NCBI GenBank assembly: GCA_021737785.1
Contig: JAIPDI010000032.1
Coordinates: 1 to 64,000, forward strand
Reading direction: 5' to 3'
DNA: 64,000 nt
Origin: Deltaproteobacteria bacterium
GTDB taxonomy: Bacteria > Desulfobacterota > DSM-4660 > Desulfatiglandales > Desulfatiglandaceae
The position numbers and the translations under genes were made by a program. Positions 52,343-64,000 of the stretch are shown one piece after another. A model generated the notes under the pieces. It searched no databases. It saw nothing but the letters and a program-made list of their open reading frames with translations, and was not told where the DNA came from. Each line of letters starts with the position of its first letter. Positions within the stretch are counted from its first letter, which is position 1.

Positions 52343-53788
52343 TTACTGGATCGGGGCCAGCAGCCGCGCTACGCGTACCGCCAGCCGAAACCAGAGGCGC
52401 CGTCCGGTCAGTTCCCCCGGATCGATCTGACGGGACTGTGCCAGGTCGTCCCGGAACATGGCCTCCACCTCCCCGGCAAAATCCGTGTCGTTTACCACAA
52501 TGGTAATCTCAAAACTGAGCCGGAAAGAACGGTTGTCGAGATTGGCCGTCCCCACTGCGGCCAGTTCATCATCCACCAGCAACACCTTGTGATGGAGAAA
52601 CCCGGGCTGATAACGATAGATCTTCACACCGGCCTTTTCAGCCTCCTCGATATAGGAAAAGGACGACAGATAGACAAGGAGATGGTCGGCCTTTTCCGGG
52701 AGCATCAATCGAACATCCACTCCCCGCAGGGCGGCCAGCTGAAGGGCGCTCACAATCGGAGCGTCGGGCACAAAATAGGGGCTCGCAATCCAGAGCCGTT
52801 CCCGCGCCCCGTTGATGGCTTCGAGGAAAAAAAGGCCGCACGTTTCCAGCTCGTCTGCCGGTCCGGTGGGGAGGACCAGGATGTTCTGGTTTTTTTCCGG
52901 GGCAGGCTTCGGTTCCCAGTCGAGGTCCGGGACCTCATGAACCGCCCAGTACCAGTCCTCCACAAACACCAGTTGGATGCCCTGGACGCAGGGGCCGAAA
53001 AGTTCCAGGTGCGTATCCCGCCACAACCCCAGCTTGGGGGTCCCCTCGATGTATTCGTCCCCCACATTCAAGCCGCCTACGAATGCCGTCCGGCCGTCGA
53101 TGACCACGATCTTCCGGTGATTTCTGAAATTGAGCTGAAACCGGTTGGCCTTGCCCTTTGTGGAATGAAACGGGCTGACCTTGACGCCGCCATTGCGGAG
53201 CGTTTCGATATAGGTCCTCGGCAGGGCAAAGCTGCCGATTTCATCGTAGAGAAGGTAGACACGGACCCCGCTCCGGGCCTTCTTGATGAGCCGGGACTGT
53301 AATTCCCGGCCGGCAATGTCGTCTTCCAGGATGTAGAACTGGACCAGGATGTAGGACCTGGCCGAGTCGATGCCCCTGAAAATGGCCTCGAAGGTCCGTG
53401 GTCCGTTGATGAGAAGCGTGGCCCGGTTGGAGTGGGTAAAGGGCATCAGGGCCAGCATCTCAAGGGCCCGCCAGCTCTCGCGACCCGATGCCATGGACGC
53501 CTGGAAAGTGGGGCCGAATACGGCCATCCGGTCCACGATCAGTTTCAGATCGCGGTTGTTGCTCCGGCGGGCCGCCACATATCCGTTGAACCGGCTTCTC
53601 CCGAAGACGATATAAAGCGGAAGGGCCACCAGAGGGAGGGTGATCAGGGCTACGGCCCAGGCAATGGCCCCCTGGGCCGTGCGGTTCCTCATGACCGCAT
53701 CGAGTGCCATGACCACGGCCGCTATATAAACCGCCCCGGCCAGAAGTCCGAGTTCGGCCGCCAAATGTTCCGCCAGAAAGGATGTCAT
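52343..53788 (-). CDS. cls: cardiolipin synthase (phospholipase D family)
   Basis: A 481-residue membrane protein. Two N-terminal helices (about residues 10-30 and 38-62) are followed by two phospholipase D motifs, NHRKIVVIDGRTAFVGG (about 220) and LHHKVLLVDDELAAVGTAN (about 400). This is the ClsA layout, joining phosphatidylglycerol molecules to cardiolipin at the inner membrane. It stands alone. The start at 53788 is followed directly by the first hydrophobic segment; an AAAGAGGGG sequence lies upstream. Confidence 0.93.
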   Translation of the reverse strand: MTSFLAEHLAAELGLLAGAVYIAAVVMALDAVMRNRTAQGAIAWAVALITLPLVALPLYIVFGRSRFNGYVAARRSNNRDLKLIVDRMAVFGPTFQASMASGRESWRALEMLALMPFTHSNRATLLINGPRTFEAIFRGIDSARSYILVQFYILEDDIAGRELQSRLIKKARSGVRVYLLYDEIGSFALPRTYIETLRNGGVKVSPFHSTKGKANRFQLNFRNHRKIVVIDGRTAFVGGLNVGDEYIEGTPKLGLWRDTHLELFGPCVQGIQLVFVEDWYWAVHEVPDLDWEPKPAPEKNQNILVLPTGPADELETCGLFFLEAINGARERLWIASPYFVPDAPIVSALQLAALRGVDVRLMLPEKADHLLVYLSSFSYIEEAEKAGVKIYRYQPGFLHHKVLLVDDELAAVGTANLDNRSFRLSFEITIVVNDTDFAGEVEAMFRDDLAQSRQIDPGELTGRRLWFRLAVRVARLLAPIQ

Positions 53789-54045
53789 CGGTGTAACCCC
53801 TCTTTTTCAGATAAGAACTCTACCGGCATGCCACGTGAGGGTCAAGACAAAAGAAAGCCGAGAAGCATATCCAATGCCCGCTCATCCGGACCGCCGTTCA
53901 GAACTGCAGGCCGAAAAATTCAACTTTCCTTTTGAACCGATACATACTATAAACAAAAGGGACCATGCGACGGCAACGCCATGGGCGGCGCCTCGGCGAT
54001 GGGCGACTAAGCCCATTGATTCAAGGAGCGGCAGAAGAACGGATA
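53789..54045. other. divergent spacer, cls / Nudix gene
   Basis: No gene is seen apart from short frames without ribosome sites. No promoter with both boxes is clear. Confidence 0.4.
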
Positions 54046-54528
54046 ATGAAAGATCACCTTGTCTGCCCCAACTGCGGGAAAATCGTGGAGAGATACCGGA
54101 ATCCCTTTCCCACGGTGGACATTATTATCGAGATGGACCCGGGCCGTTCAGCAACCCGGGCCCCCGGTTCAGGACCTTTCATTGTCCTGATACTGCGCAA
54201 AAATCCGCCTCCGGGCTGGGCCATTCCGGGCGGCTTTGTGGATTACGGAGAAAGTCTCGAGTCAGCGGCCATAAGAGAAGCAGCGGAAGAGACATCCCTT
54301 GAGGTGGAGCTGTTGTATCAATTGGGGGCCTACTCTGACCCGTCACGGGACCCGCGGCATCATACCATTTCAGTGGTCTTTGTCGCCAGGGCCACCGGGA
54401 CCCCCAGATCGGCTGACGATGCAGCGGATATCGGCATCTTTGATCGGGAATCACTTCCTGAATCTCTTGCCTTTGATCACAAAAAGATTTTGAGCGATTA
54501 TTTCAAGCAATGGCATTCAGACGGCTGA
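54046..54528 (+). CDS. Nudix hydrolase with N-terminal zinc-ribbon remnant
   Basis: A 160-residue protein. A CPNCGK motif (residues about 7-12) precedes the Nudix fold. The Nudix box is [27 protein letters not shown] (read by positions about 66-92), with the REAAEE metal-binding core intact. Such proteins hydrolyse nucleoside diphosphate derivatives; the substrate cannot be predicted here. The last 19 bases overlap the AsmA-like gene, suggesting coupling. The start at 54046 is set by the CPNC motif; the upstream frame has no ATG with a better ribosome site. Confidence 0.88.
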   Translation: MKDHLVCPNCGKIVERYRNPFPTVDIIIEMDPGRSATRAPGSGPFIVLILRKNPPPGWAIPGGFVDYGESLESAAIREAAEETSLEVELLYQLGAYSDPSRDPRHHTISVVFVARATGTPRSADDAADIGIFDRESLPESLAFDHKKILSDYFKQWHSDG

Positions 54529-57500
54529 GATCCTTCCTTTTCCTGACATTACTCCTCTTCCTATTGTTCGCCGGATCAGTACTTCTTGCCCATTCCCTCA
54601 TCCAGAGACCGTCGGTTCAGGAGTATCTGCTGAATCAACTCTCGAAGGCCGTGGGATACGACATCCGGGCGAATCGGATGCAACTCCTCTTGTGGAAAGG
54701 GGTGGGGATCCGGGCCCATGATGTTGAGATAGGGCCGCCCGAAGGCCCCAAAATATTCGCCGCATCCAGGGTCATCATCACCCTTTCCCTCCAAAAGCTG
54801 GTCAGGGGTCGGATTGTGCCCACCGGGCTCACCCTTGAGGGGCCTCAGATAGATCTGGCCATGCCTGGTAGCTGGGAGTTTACGCCATCCGGCGACAGTG
54901 CGTTTCCGGGGGACGCACTCCTGGAGGCATGGGTCGCATTTCCCTATGTTACCCTGGAACAGGCGCGTGTTACGATAAAAGGGATGCCCTTACAGACCAA
55001 GGCCCTCTTCATCCGTCTATCCCGGAAATCCAAGAGTCCCGTTGCATTCGATGTGAAGCTGAACGGCATTATTGAGTACGACGGGGAGCCGGTTTCCCTC
55101 GTTGCGAAAGGGACCATTACTGCCGACAACACCGTTGGAATGTCAGCCCGGATAACGCTGAAAGCGACCGGAATCCCCCTGTCACCGATCCGGTTGCCTG
55201 ATCTCCCGGTGAAGAGAGGGACAGCGGACATAGAGGCAACCGCGGCAGGGTCCCTTAAGGGTGCATCCTGGGCAAAAGGAAAAATCACCTTCAATGATCT
55301 CGACTTCATGATTATTGACGACGGAGACAAAAAGGCCTTTTCTTTTGACAGACTCCTTCTCCCTTTTGAGGCCTCCTATGCAGACGGCACCCTGCAAATC
55401 CCATCCTTCCGTGTAGAAGGTTTCGGCTTCACCCTGGATGCCGGCTCCAGACTCGATCTCACGGACCGATCGAATCCTCATCTGGACCTCAGCGTCCAAA
55501 GCCGGAGCATGCCGGTTGAGACGTTTCAAAGGATCTTCCCCTCATCGCTCCTTCCCCAGTGGGTGGATGTCCGGCTTTTCCCCATATTTTCAGGCGGCCA
55601 GGTCCGGGTGGACCGCTTTTCCCTCAATGGAGATCTTCATCAGATCGCGGATCTCGATCTTCCGAAAAACGCCGGGGCCCTCCTGTTGCGGCTTGCCTGC
55701 AGCGACCTCACCGCATTCAAGGATGCAGGGGGCATACCGGTGGAGGGGGTCTCGGGAAATCTGGAAATAAAAAATGGCGCGATCCGCGCATCCGGCATCA
55801 AGGGCCGCTTCGGAAATTCGCACATACAGAAAGGCGCCCTGAACGTGGACAGCCTTTATGACGATGCCCCCAGCATCCACGTGTCCGCGGCCGGATCGGT
55901 TGATATTGTTGACCTATTGCAGCAAAAGGACCTGCCCCTTATTCCCGATGAGGTGCGCCGGCATCTTGAGGGATTCTCCTCCACCACCGGAAAAATCGCC
56001 GGAAATATCGAGGTAGGCTATGAGAAAGGCTGGCCGTATCCCAAGATGCTGAATGGGCACCTCTCATTCAGAGAGTGTGCCGTGGCCAGCAGTGCCGGAG
56101 TCATTTTTCCGGTGTTCCTGAAAGAGGGGGAACTGATCGTTGAAGGAACAGAGAAAAGGCGATTTTCGGTAAGGGGTCGGTGGGGCAGATCTGCCGTAGA
56201 CGCCTCCGGCCGGATCGGGGGGTCCTGGGAGACCGGAAACGCCGACATCGTTGCACAGGCAGACCTGGTGGAGTTGATCGGGCATTTTCACCCGGATCTT
56301 CATTCGACGATCTTTTTCAGAAGACCGGTACCGTGCCGATTGACCCTTGTCAAAGAGGAGAAGGACTGGCGCTTCAATGGAAGCCTCGACCTGAAAGACA
56401 TCTCCCTTGAAACAGATTCGATGATTATCCAACCTTTCGGGGTCGAGGGGGACCTGGGGTTCAGCGGAAGTCTTGATCCGGGGAAGACCTTCCGTATCTC
56501 GAATCTGACATGCACGGCAGGGGAATCGTCTTTTGGATTGAGCGGCACCTATGACCTGGCGCAAGAAGGCCGGTTCGATCTCAATCTATCCACCGAGACA
56601 CTCCGATTGGAGGACCTGGGCGTTCATTTCAAGAAGGGAAACCTGCGGGGAAAGGGGACGCTCGCCTTTGATGCGGCCATCAAGGGAACCCGGTCCCAAC
56701 CGAGGATGGCAATCGTAACCGGAGAGGCAAGGGCAAACGACCTTTCTTTTGCCGCCAAAGATTTCCCCCACCCGGTGGAAGAGTGCAATTTTGTCTTGAA
56801 ATTTCATGAAAAGGGCCTTGCCATTGAATCGCTTGATCTGAAATTGGGGAAAACCCCGTTCCACGTCGAGGGGGAGCTCCAGGGGTGGGACGGGATGAGG
56901 GGCGATCTGACGATCCGATCTCATTTTCTGGATTTCTCCGATCTGATTTCCCCTGAGGTGATCGCCCATTTTAAGCAAAAACCCGAGGCGACTCGAGATG
57001 GCATGGTCTCCGGCCAGGGTCCGGCCCCCTCTGCGTGGCGGAAAGGCGCGGGTCGGTTCATGGAAAAGTCGGACATCCATCTGGATATTACGGCATCCAA
57101 CGGACAATGGGAGGGATTTCCCTGCGGTCCGCTCAGGATGGAGTGCGCCCTCCGGTCGGGGGATCTCTATCTCAGCCGATCCAACGCGGAATGGGAGCAT
57201 GGAAAACTCCTCCTGAGAGGACACGTAAAAAGAGGAATATCGCCTGAAATGCTCTTTTCCGGATACATCGATATGATCCGGCAGCCCTTGGGAGAACTCC
57301 CCCGGTCCCTTGATTTCATTGCCTCCCGTGCCGATGGCCTGTTGAGCGTGGAGGCACTCCTGTTCGCAAAAGGGAGCACCATAAAAGACCTCCGTTCACA
57401 ACTCAGCGGCAGTGTCAATGTCCTGGTCGATCAGGGCGTGTTGAAGAAATCCCATATCTTTATCAAGATCCTGGATTTTCTGAGCCTGCAGCGGATATTT

Positions 57501-57986
57501 GAGGTAAGGCCGGCCGACCTGTCAAAGGGAGGAATCTATTTCGAGAGCATCGGCGCGCACATCGATCTGGTTAAAGGGATTGCAAAGTCAGAGGACGTTG
57601 TTATGCGGAGTCCGGTGTTTAACGCGGTGGTTACGGGGGAAGCCGACCTGCGTACGGCCAGGGTAAATGCGGAGATAGGGATCCAGCCCCTCGGGACGAT
57701 TGATTTTCTGGTGAGCAAGGTCCCGGTGGCTGGATATCTCCTGACCGGGGACAAAAAATCCCTTTACGTGGAGTACTTTAAGGTCCAAGGGCCGTTTTCC
57801 GATCCGGACGTGCGGTATATCCCCTTGAAAAGCCTTGGGAACGGCACATTCGGCGTTCTGAGGCGCCTCCTCCTGACCCCGAAACGGATATACGAGAGCA
57901 TATCAGACGCGGCGCGCGACTTCGAGGGGGACGGCTACCCTATCCCCGATGAACACCTCGACCCTAAAAAAGATATGGGAGGCTGA
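54510..57986 (+). CDS. AsmA/TamB-like envelope protein
   Basis: An 1158-residue protein with a single N-terminal membrane anchor (residues about 8-28, [18 protein letters not shown]), a short helix ([19 protein letters not shown]), and then long repetitive beta-rich sequence. The C-terminal part (about 940-1110: [46 protein letters not shown]) matches the AsmA-like C-terminal domain. Proteins of this group bridge the periplasm and are implicated in phospholipid transport to the outer membrane. It overlaps the Nudix gene by 19 bases. Exact subfamily is uncertain. Confidence 0.85.
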   Translation: MAFRRLRSFLFLTLLLFLLFAGSVLLAHSLIQRPSVQEYLLNQLSKAVGYDIRANRMQLLLWKGVGIRAHDVEIGPPEGPKIFAASRVIITLSLQKLVRGRIVPTGLTLEGPQIDLAMPGSWEFTPSGDSAFPGDALLEAWVAFPYVTLEQARVTIKGMPLQTKALFIRLSRKSKSPVAFDVKLNGIIEYDGEPVSLVAKGTITADNTVGMSARITLKATGIPLSPIRLPDLPVKRGTADIEATAAGSLKGASWAKGKITFNDLDFMIIDDGDKKAFSFDRLLLPFEASYADGTLQIPSFRVEGFGFTLDAGSRLDLTDRSNPHLDLSVQSRSMPVETFQRIFPSSLLPQWVDVRLFPIFSGGQVRVDRFSLNGDLHQIADLDLPKNAGALLLRLACSDLTAFKDAGGIPVEGVSGNLEIKNGAIRASGIKGRFGNSHIQKGALNVDSLYDDAPSIHVSAAGSVDIVDLLQQKDLPLIPDEVRRHLEGFSSTTGKIAGNIEVGYEKGWPYPKMLNGHLSFRECAVASSAGVIFPVFLKEGELIVEGTEKRRFSVRGRWGRSAVDASGRIGGSWETGNADIVAQADLVELIGHFHPDLHSTIFFRRPVPCRLTLVKEEKDWRFNGSLDLKDISLETDSMIIQPFGVEGDLGFSGSLDPGKTFRISNLTCTAGESSFGLSGTYDLAQEGRFDLNLSTETLRLEDLGVHFKKGNLRGKGTLAFDAAIKGTRSQPRMAIVTGEARANDLSFAAKDFPHPVEECNFVLKFHEKGLAIESLDLKLGKTPFHVEGELQGWDGMRGDLTIRSHFLDFSDLISPEVIAHFKQKPEATRDGMVSGQGPAPSAWRKGAGRFMEKSDIHLDITASNGQWEGFPCGPLRMECALRSGDLYLSRSNAEWEHGKLLLRGHVKRGISPEMLFSGYIDMIRQPLGELPRSLDFIASRADGLLSVEALLFAKGSTIKDLRSQLSGSVNVLVDQGVLKKSHIFIKILDFLSLQRIFEVRPADLSKGGIYFESIGAHIDLVKGIAKSEDVVMRSPVFNAVVTGEADLRTARVNAEIGIQPLGTIDFLVSKVPVAGYLLTGDKKSLYVEYFKVQGPFSDPDVRYIPLKSLGNGTFGVLRRLLLTPKRIYESISDAARDFEGDGYPIPDEHLDPKKDMGG

Positions 57987-58050
57987 GAGAGATTGAACTT
58001 TGAGGGATCCGGGGATTGGGGAATCGGGGGACGGTATGTGGCTTTTTTGA

Positions 58051-58335
58051 CTATCCTCGCCCCTCTTCTTCCCCTATCTCCCCTTCCAGGAGATCGCGAA
58101 TGCCCGGCTTGAGATAGATCTGACCCAGATCAAGACGCCTCAAGGCCTTTACAAAGGTCCCGACCTGGTCCCCGGGCGGCGCCTTTGAGTTGACGATAAT
58201 GACCTGTTTGCCCCTGATCCGGCACAAGCCCCCCGGGGAAAGGGCCGTTTCGCCCTCCATCGGCTCATACCGGATCTCAACACCGAGCTGATCGGCTACG
58301 ACCTCAAGATGACCCAGAATTGTCCTGGCGTCCAC
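58051..58335 (-). CDS. small conserved protein downstream of mdh
   Basis: A 94-residue protein with no motif I recognise. It has a short basic GGLCRIRGKQVIIVNSKAPPGDQ segment (positions about 34-56) and an acidic end. It begins 24 bases after the malate dehydrogenase gene on the same strand, so it is probably co-transcribed. Codon use matches its neighbours. Function unknown. Confidence 0.65.
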   Translation of the reverse strand: MDARTILGHLEVVADQLGVEIRYEPMEGETALSPGGLCRIRGKQVIIVNSKAPPGDQVGTFVKALRRLDLGQIYLKPGIRDLLEGEIGEEEGRG

Positions 58336-58359
58336 CCTGACTCCTCTGCTGTCCGACGC

Positions 58360-59819
<1,460 letters not shown>

Positions 59820-59959
59820 AATGAAAAGACATTTACTCCTTGACCAATCCGGGACGGATCATGTATTTCCAAGCTGTTCAAGATTCGCTGCAATCATAAT
59901 CCCGCATGCTGCGGGATCTACGCTTCGCTGCAATTTACTTAAGGGCTCAAGGACCATCC

Positions 59960-60847
59960 ATGAAAATATTGATCTGTGGTGGAAAGGGTCAGTTGGGAAC
60001 GGATTGTCATATTGTCCTCGGCCGTCGCCATGAGGTGAGGTCAGTGGACCTGGACGAACTGGACATTGCCGACCCTTCTCGGGTGGAGAATGAGACAGCC
60101 GCCTTTGGTCCGGATGTCATGGTGAACTGCGCCGCATATACCGCCGTAGACGCCTGCGAAACCCAATACGACCTGGCCCGGCAGATAAATGCGGAAGGCC
60201 CCGGGAACCTGGCCATGGCCGCCGAGAGACATGGGGCCCGATTGGTCCATGTCTCCACAGACTATGTGTTTGACGGGAGTAAGATGCCGCCGGAACCCTA
60301 TGTGGAGACCGATGACCCCCATCCGGTGTCCTGTTACGGAAAGACCAAGCTGGCGGGAGAAGAGGCTGTCAAAGAAGCCACGGATGACTATATGATCGTA
60401 CGGACCGCATGGCTGTACGGCGTGGGGGGACCCAATTTTCTCAAGACCATGCTCAGGCTGGCCCTGAAAGGGCCGACCCGGAAAATCAGCGTGGTGAACG
60501 ACCAGTTCGGGTCCCCGACCTGGAGCTACCGCCTCGCCCTCCAGATTGAGACGCTGATCCAGGCAAGGGGGGAGGGCGTGTATCACGCAACCTCGGAAGG
60601 ATACGGCACCTGGTATGAACTGGCCGTCGAATTCCTTGACAGGATGGGGGTGCCCCATTGCGTGGTCCCCTGCACCACGGTGCAATATCCCACGCCGGCC
60701 GCAAGACCGATGAACTCCATTCTGGAGAACCGCCGTCTCAAAGAGGCGGGCATCAACCTGATGCAGGACTGGAGGCGTGATGTGGCGGCATTTGTGGCGG
60801 CATTCAAGGACCGTCTGATCATTGAGGCAAAAGAGGGTGGCATATGA
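59960..60847 (+). CDS. rmlD: dTDP-4-dehydrorhamnose reductase
   Basis: A 295-residue short-chain reductase. GGKGQLGTDC (about 7-16) is the NADPH site. VNCAAYTAVDACE, STDYVFDG and YGKTKLAGE hold the catalytic Thr/Tyr-Lys triad. RTAWLYG is typical of RmlD. It carries out the last step of dTDP-L-rhamnose synthesis. ATG at 59960 was chosen because the NAD fold begins there. It overlaps rmlB by 4 bases. Confidence 0.93.
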   Translation: MKILICGGKGQLGTDCHIVLGRRHEVRSVDLDELDIADPSRVENETAAFGPDVMVNCAAYTAVDACETQYDLARQINAEGPGNLAMAAERHGARLVHVSTDYVFDGSKMPPEPYVETDDPHPVSCYGKTKLAGEEAVKEATDDYMIVRTAWLYGVGGPNFLKTMLRLALKGPTRKISVVNDQFGSPTWSYRLALQIETLIQARGEGVYHATSEGYGTWYELAVEFLDRMGVPHCVVPCTTVQYPTPAARPMNSILENRRLKEAGINLMQDWRRDVAAFVAAFKDRLIIEAKEGGI

Positions 60848-61896
60848 AACAACTGCTGGTGACAGGGGGATGCGGCTTTATCGGGACCAATTTTATCCGA
60901 TATCTCCTGGAAGAATCCGACTTTGAAGGCCGTGTGGTGAACGTGGACGCCCTCACCTATGCCGGTAATCCGGAGAACCTGAAAGACACGGCAGAGCGCT
61001 TTGCAGGGCGTTATGCCTTTGTCAAGGCCGACATCTGCGACAGGGAACGGATGGCGGGTATCTTTGACGACTATGCAATAGACGCCATCTGCCACTTTGC
61101 CGCCGAATCCCATGTGGACCGGTCCATCGTGGGACCGGATGCCTTCATCCAGACCAATATCATCGGCACGTTCAATCTCCTGGAACTGGCAAGAGCGCAT
61201 CAGGAGCGCTTGGCCCTGTTTCACCACATCAGCACCGATGAGGTATACGGGAGCCTGGGAAAAGACGGGTATTTCACTGAGGAAACAGCCTACAGACCCA
61301 ACAGCCCCTATTCCGCCTCAAAGGCCGGCTCCGATCATCTGGTGAGGGCCTATCATCAAACCTATGGCCTCCCCGTCACCATCTCCAACTGCTCCAACAA
61401 TTACGGGCCTTACCAATTCCCTGAAAAGCTCATCCCCCTCATGATCCAGAACGCCCTGGAGGGAAAATCCCTCCCGGTGTACGGGGACGGTCTCAATGTC
61501 AGGGACTGGCTTTATGTGAGGGACCACTGCACGGCCATCTGGCGCATCATGAAGCAGGGGGAGAGGGGCGAAACCTACACCGTGGGCGGCAATACGGAAA
61601 TGGAAAATATCCGGATCGTGGAGATGATCTGCGACCTTTTGGACGAACTCATTCCATCCGGGAATGCCCCGTCACGCAGGGAACTGATCACCTTTGTCAA
61701 GGACCGGCCCGGGCATGACCGCCGGTATGCCATCGATTGCACCCGGTTGAGGAAGGCCTTAAGCTGGGCGCCTGAGGAGTCGTTTGAAACCGGAATCCGA
61801 AAGACCATCCGCTGGTATCTTGAAAACAAGGAGTGGGTGAACCGGGTGAGAAGCGGCGAGTACCAGACGTGGATCGACGCGCAATATGGGAAGTGA
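60844..61896 (+). CDS. rmlB: dTDP-glucose 4,6-dehydratase
   Basis: A 350-residue extended SDR enzyme. GGCGFIGTNFIRYL (about 8-21) is the NAD site, ISTDEVYGSL and YSASKAGSDHL hold the active Tyr-Lys pair, and NNYGPYQFPEKLIPL is diagnostic. It converts dTDP-glucose to dTDP-4-keto-6-deoxyglucose. It is coupled to rmlD by an ATGA overlap. A repeat block separates it from rmlA. Confidence 0.96.
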   Translation: MKQLLVTGGCGFIGTNFIRYLLEESDFEGRVVNVDALTYAGNPENLKDTAERFAGRYAFVKADICDRERMAGIFDDYAIDAICHFAAESHVDRSIVGPDAFIQTNIIGTFNLLELARAHQERLALFHHISTDEVYGSLGKDGYFTEETAYRPNSPYSASKAGSDHLVRAYHQTYGLPVTISNCSNNYGPYQFPEKLIPLMIQNALEGKSLPVYGDGLNVRDWLYVRDHCTAIWRIMKQGERGETYTVGGNTEMENIRIVEMICDLLDELIPSGNAPSRRELITFVKDRPGHDRRYAIDCTRLRKALSWAPEESFETGIRKTIRWYLENKEWVNRVRSGEYQTWIDAQYGK

Positions 61897-62160
61897 CTGG
61901 ATACTGGATACTGGATGCTTGATACTGGATGCTTGATACTGGATGCCGGTCGTAGCGAAGCGGAGATCCCGCTGAAAAGCGGGACTGGATGCTCGTTTCC
62001 GGTTACTCCCTACTGCATACTGCATACTGCATACTACTAACGGCTTTTCCGGCCGCTGGTTTTAAGCCGTTAGCGTGGTCCGCTTATCAGCTCAACAGCT
62101 TATGAGCTTATCAGCTCACTGGCCTAACGCCTCACTCCAAAACCTTGTAAGGGGAAAACG
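61897..62160. repeat. composite heptad-repeat element between rmlB and rmlA
   Basis: GGATACT/GGATGCTT heptads are followed by the 68-base block 61935-62002, identical to 41466-41533 and including the GAAA-loop hairpin. Then come TACTGCA heptads and CTTATCAGCTCAACAGC words. The tail TGTAAGGGGAA is near the rmlA start. No gene is seen. Confidence 0.85.
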
Positions 62161-62165
62161 AACCG

Positions 62166-63062
62166 ATGAAAGGAATCATTCTGGCAGGGGGGTCTGGAAC
62201 CCGCCTCTATCCCATTACCCGCGTGGTGAGCAAACAGCTGATGCCGGTATATGACAAGCCGATGATCTACTACCCCTTATCCGCCCTTATGCTGGCGGGG
62301 ATCCGGGAGATCCTCATCATTTCCACGCCTGAGGATCTCCCCAGGTTCCGGCAGCTGTTGAATGACGGGTCTCAACTCGGCCTTTCCCTCTCCTATGCGG
62401 AACAACCGAGGCCGGAAGGGCTGGCTCAGGCCTTTATCATTGGAAAGGAATTCATCGGTCAGGACCCTGTTGCCCTGGTCCTGGGAGACAACATCTTCCA
62501 TGGCCGCGGGCTGTCTCAGGTGCTGGAGAGATGCGCCAAGCTTGAGCAGGGGGGCATCATCTTCGGTTATCTGGTAGGGGACCCCGAGAGATACGGGGTG
62601 GTGATGTTTGACCCGAGCGGCAGGGTGACCGGCATCGAGGAAAAACCTGCAAGACCCAGATCACGGTATGCGGTGCCGGGGCTCTACTTTTATGACAGCG
62701 ATGTGGTCCCTATTGCCGAAAGTCTCAAACCGTCGGCCCGGGGCGAGCTGGAGATTACCGATATCAATCTGGAATACATGCGCCGCGGCCAGCTCCGGGT
62801 GGAGCTTCTGGGGAGGGGATTTGCATGGCTCGATACCGGGACCCATAAGTCGCTGCAGCAGGCGAGCAGTTTTGTCGAGGCCATACAGGAACGGCAGGGC
62901 CTCAAAATCGCGTGCATCGAAGAGATCGCCTATCGTAAGGGGTATATCCACCGCGGACAGATTCAGAAGCTCGCAGAAGAGATGCTCAAGAACGAATATG
63001 GTCAGTACCTGATGGAAATGATCTCGGAGAGAGGGGACGGCAATCATGACTTTGAAATTTAG
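62166..63062 (+). CDS. rmlA: glucose-1-phosphate thymidylyltransferase
   Basis: A 298-residue nucleotidyltransferase. [21 protein letters not shown] (read by positions about 3-23) is the signature P-loop. [22 protein letters not shown] and [13 protein letters not shown] form the sugar and dTTP site. It makes dTDP-glucose, the first step of the rhamnose pathway. It overlaps rmlC by 17 bases. Confidence 0.96.
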   Translation: MKGIILAGGSGTRLYPITRVVSKQLMPVYDKPMIYYPLSALMLAGIREILIISTPEDLPRFRQLLNDGSQLGLSLSYAEQPRPEGLAQAFIIGKEFIGQDPVALVLGDNIFHGRGLSQVLERCAKLEQGGIIFGYLVGDPERYGVVMFDPSGRVTGIEEKPARPRSRYAVPGLYFYDSDVVPIAESLKPSARGELEITDINLEYMRRGQLRVELLGRGFAWLDTGTHKSLQQASSFVEAIQERQGLKIACIEEIAYRKGYIHRGQIQKLAEEMLKNEYGQYLMEMISERGDGNHDFEI

Positions 63063-63609
63063 CGAGCAGTCTCTTCCGGGCGTTCTCCTGATCGAACCGG
63101 CGGTCTTTAAAGATGGGAGGGGGTTCTTCATGGAGACCTACCACATGGACAAATACCGCGAGGCCGGCCTCGACCGGCCCTTTGTCCAGGACAACCTCTC
63201 CCATTCCCGGCGATTCACCCTTCGCGGACTCCACTATCAGCTCAATCACCCTCAGGGGAAACTGATTTACGTCGTCTCCGGAGAAATTCTTGACGTTGCA
63301 GTGGATATCAGAAGGGGGTCCCCCACATTCGGAGAGTGGACAGGGATCCGCCTGTCAGGAGAAAACAGGCGCCAGCTCTATGTCCCCGAGGGATTCGCAC
63401 ACGGCTTCTGCGTCCTGAGCGAGTCTGCCGACGTAATGTATAAGTGCACGGATCTCTATGCCCCCGGAGACGAATACGGGATACTCTGGTCGGATCCGGC
63501 CCTGGCCATTGAATGGATTGTCGAGAACCCGATCCTTTCTGAAAAGGATGGAGGGAACCCGGCGCTCAAGCACATACCGGAAATATCACTGCCGGTCTAC
63601 CGGCCGTAG
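63046..63609 (+). CDS. rmlC: dTDP-4-dehydrorhamnose 3,5-epimerase
   Basis: A 187-residue cupin. [29 protein letters not shown] (catalytic His) and [15 protein letters not shown] are standard RmlC segments. It overlaps rmlA, completing the dTDP-rhamnose set. A perfect GC hairpin (63599-63615) spans its stop codon but has no T tail. Confidence 0.95.
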   Translation: MTLKFSEQSLPGVLLIEPAVFKDGRGFFMETYHMDKYREAGLDRPFVQDNLSHSRRFTLRGLHYQLNHPQGKLIYVVSGEILDVAVDIRRGSPTFGEWTGIRLSGENRRQLYVPEGFAHGFCVLSESADVMYKCTDLYAPGDEYGILWSDPALAIEWIVENPILSEKDGGNPALKHIPEISLPVYRP

Positions 63610-63659
63610 GCCGGTCTCCGGCGAATACTGTCACTTGTTTCAGGGTAGGCGTTAAAGAT

Positions 63660-64000
63660 ATGGGATTAGAAATGGAGACCCTCGTTATATCACTGGGCGG
63701 CTCGATCATTGTTCCGGGGGAGATCGATACGATCTTTCTCCAACGATTCAGGGAGATCATACTCACGCTGGAACAAAAGCGGTTTCTGATTATCTGCGGC
63801 GGTGGAACCATCTCCAGAAAATACCAGAATGTCGCCAAAGACATCACCACCGTCACCAAGGCGGATCTCGACTGGATCGGGATTCAGGCCACGCGGCTCA
63901 ATGCCGAGCTGGTCCGCGCCATGTTCGGGACAATGGCCCATGAGAAGGTGATCCATGACCCGAATCAACCGATCGACACGGACAAGAGGGTCATCATCGG
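63660..64000 (+). CDS. pyrH: uridylate kinase (archaeal-type PyrH-like), partial
   Basis: About 113 residues are seen before the window ends. VISLGGSIIVPGEID, LIICGGGTISRKYQ and the later DWIGIQATRLNAELV match the amino-acid-kinase fold as in uridylate kinase of the archaeal type, which phosphorylates UMP. An alternative start lies 4 codons further on (63672). The C-terminal half lies outside the window, so completeness cannot be judged. Confidence 0.8.
   Translation, partial: MGLEMETLVISLGGSIIVPGEIDTIFLQRFREIILTLEQKRFLIICGGGTISRKYQNVAKDITTVTKADLDWIGIQATRLNAELVRAMFGTMAHEKVIHDPNQPIDTDKRVII

Overview
The window reads as chromosome of a strictly anaerobic sulfate-reducing bacterium of the Desulfobacterota (Deltaproteobacteria) type. 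The evidence is a complete dissimilatory sulfate-activation set (sat, aprB, aprA, qmoA, qmoB), heterodisulfide-reductase-like (Hdr) and Flx electron-transfer genes, Wood-Ljungdahl methylene-tetrahydrofolate reductase genes (metF, metV), NADH/NADPH flavoenzyme fusions and selenoprotein-type UGA codons. No tRNA, rRNA, CRISPR array, transposase or phage gene was seen. Genus-level identity cannot be set from the sequence alone.

Layout. 1-2400: small accessory genes (SEC-C protein, zinc-ribbon protein, GxxExxY protein) in repeat-rich DNA. 2404-12430, minus strand: sat, aprBA and qmoAB, followed by separate soluble hdrC and hdrB where the membrane gene qmoC is often found. sat, aprBA and the qmo-hdr unit each end in a clear intrinsic terminator. 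12930-14219: a phosphofructokinase. 14391-18333, plus strand: a sulfur-trafficking cluster (TPR protein, YeeE/YedE thiosulfate-type transporter, TusA, and DsrE-, DsrF- and DsrH-like small proteins). 18538-33449: two sensor kinases with an unusual N-terminal Rossmann domain, an NtrC-type regulator and an HTH-receiver protein flank an electron-bifurcation locus (selenoprotein HdrA-GltD-HdrA fusion, selenoprotein MvhD/FlxD, two iron-sulfur subunits, FlxA). 33510-42632: two MetF-type genes and metV surround a NuoG/NuoE/NuoF-GltD-like complex resembling Sporomusa-type electron-bifurcating transhydrogenase (Stn). 42638-53788: a Ski2-like helicase, acyl-CoA dehydrogenase, glycosyltransferase, HdrD-like protein, molybdenum/tungsten oxidoreductase with a ferredoxin partner, and cardiolipin synthase. 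54046-59819: Nudix hydrolase, giant AsmA-like protein, malate dehydrogenase and small proteins. 59960-64000: rhamnose operon rmlD-rmlB-rmlA-rmlC and the start of a uridylate kinase gene.

How the genes fit together. Sat and AprAB activate and reduce sulfate to sulfite. QmoAB-HdrBC probably feeds electrons to AprAB. The HdrA-MvhD-Flx module, the Nuo/GltD-like complex and MetFV would connect NADH, NADPH, ferredoxin and C1 carriers. The Tus/Dsr-like cluster would handle thiosulfate or sulfane sulfur. The Rossmann-kinase systems sit next to the redox genes and may sense a dinucleotide; this is inference.

The points that most deserve attention are: (1) two in-frame UGA codons, in hdrA and mvhD, each followed by a hairpin starting exactly 16 nt downstream; (2) two Rossmann-domain histidine kinases bracketing these genes; (3) replacement of qmoC by hdrCB, with a palindrome overlapping the qmoA promoter; (4) a molybdopterin-type subunit without the metal-ligand Cys/Sec next to MetFV; and (5) several families of intergenic repeats, including a hairpin-plus-Shine-Dalgarno leader and 7-nt-period tracts.
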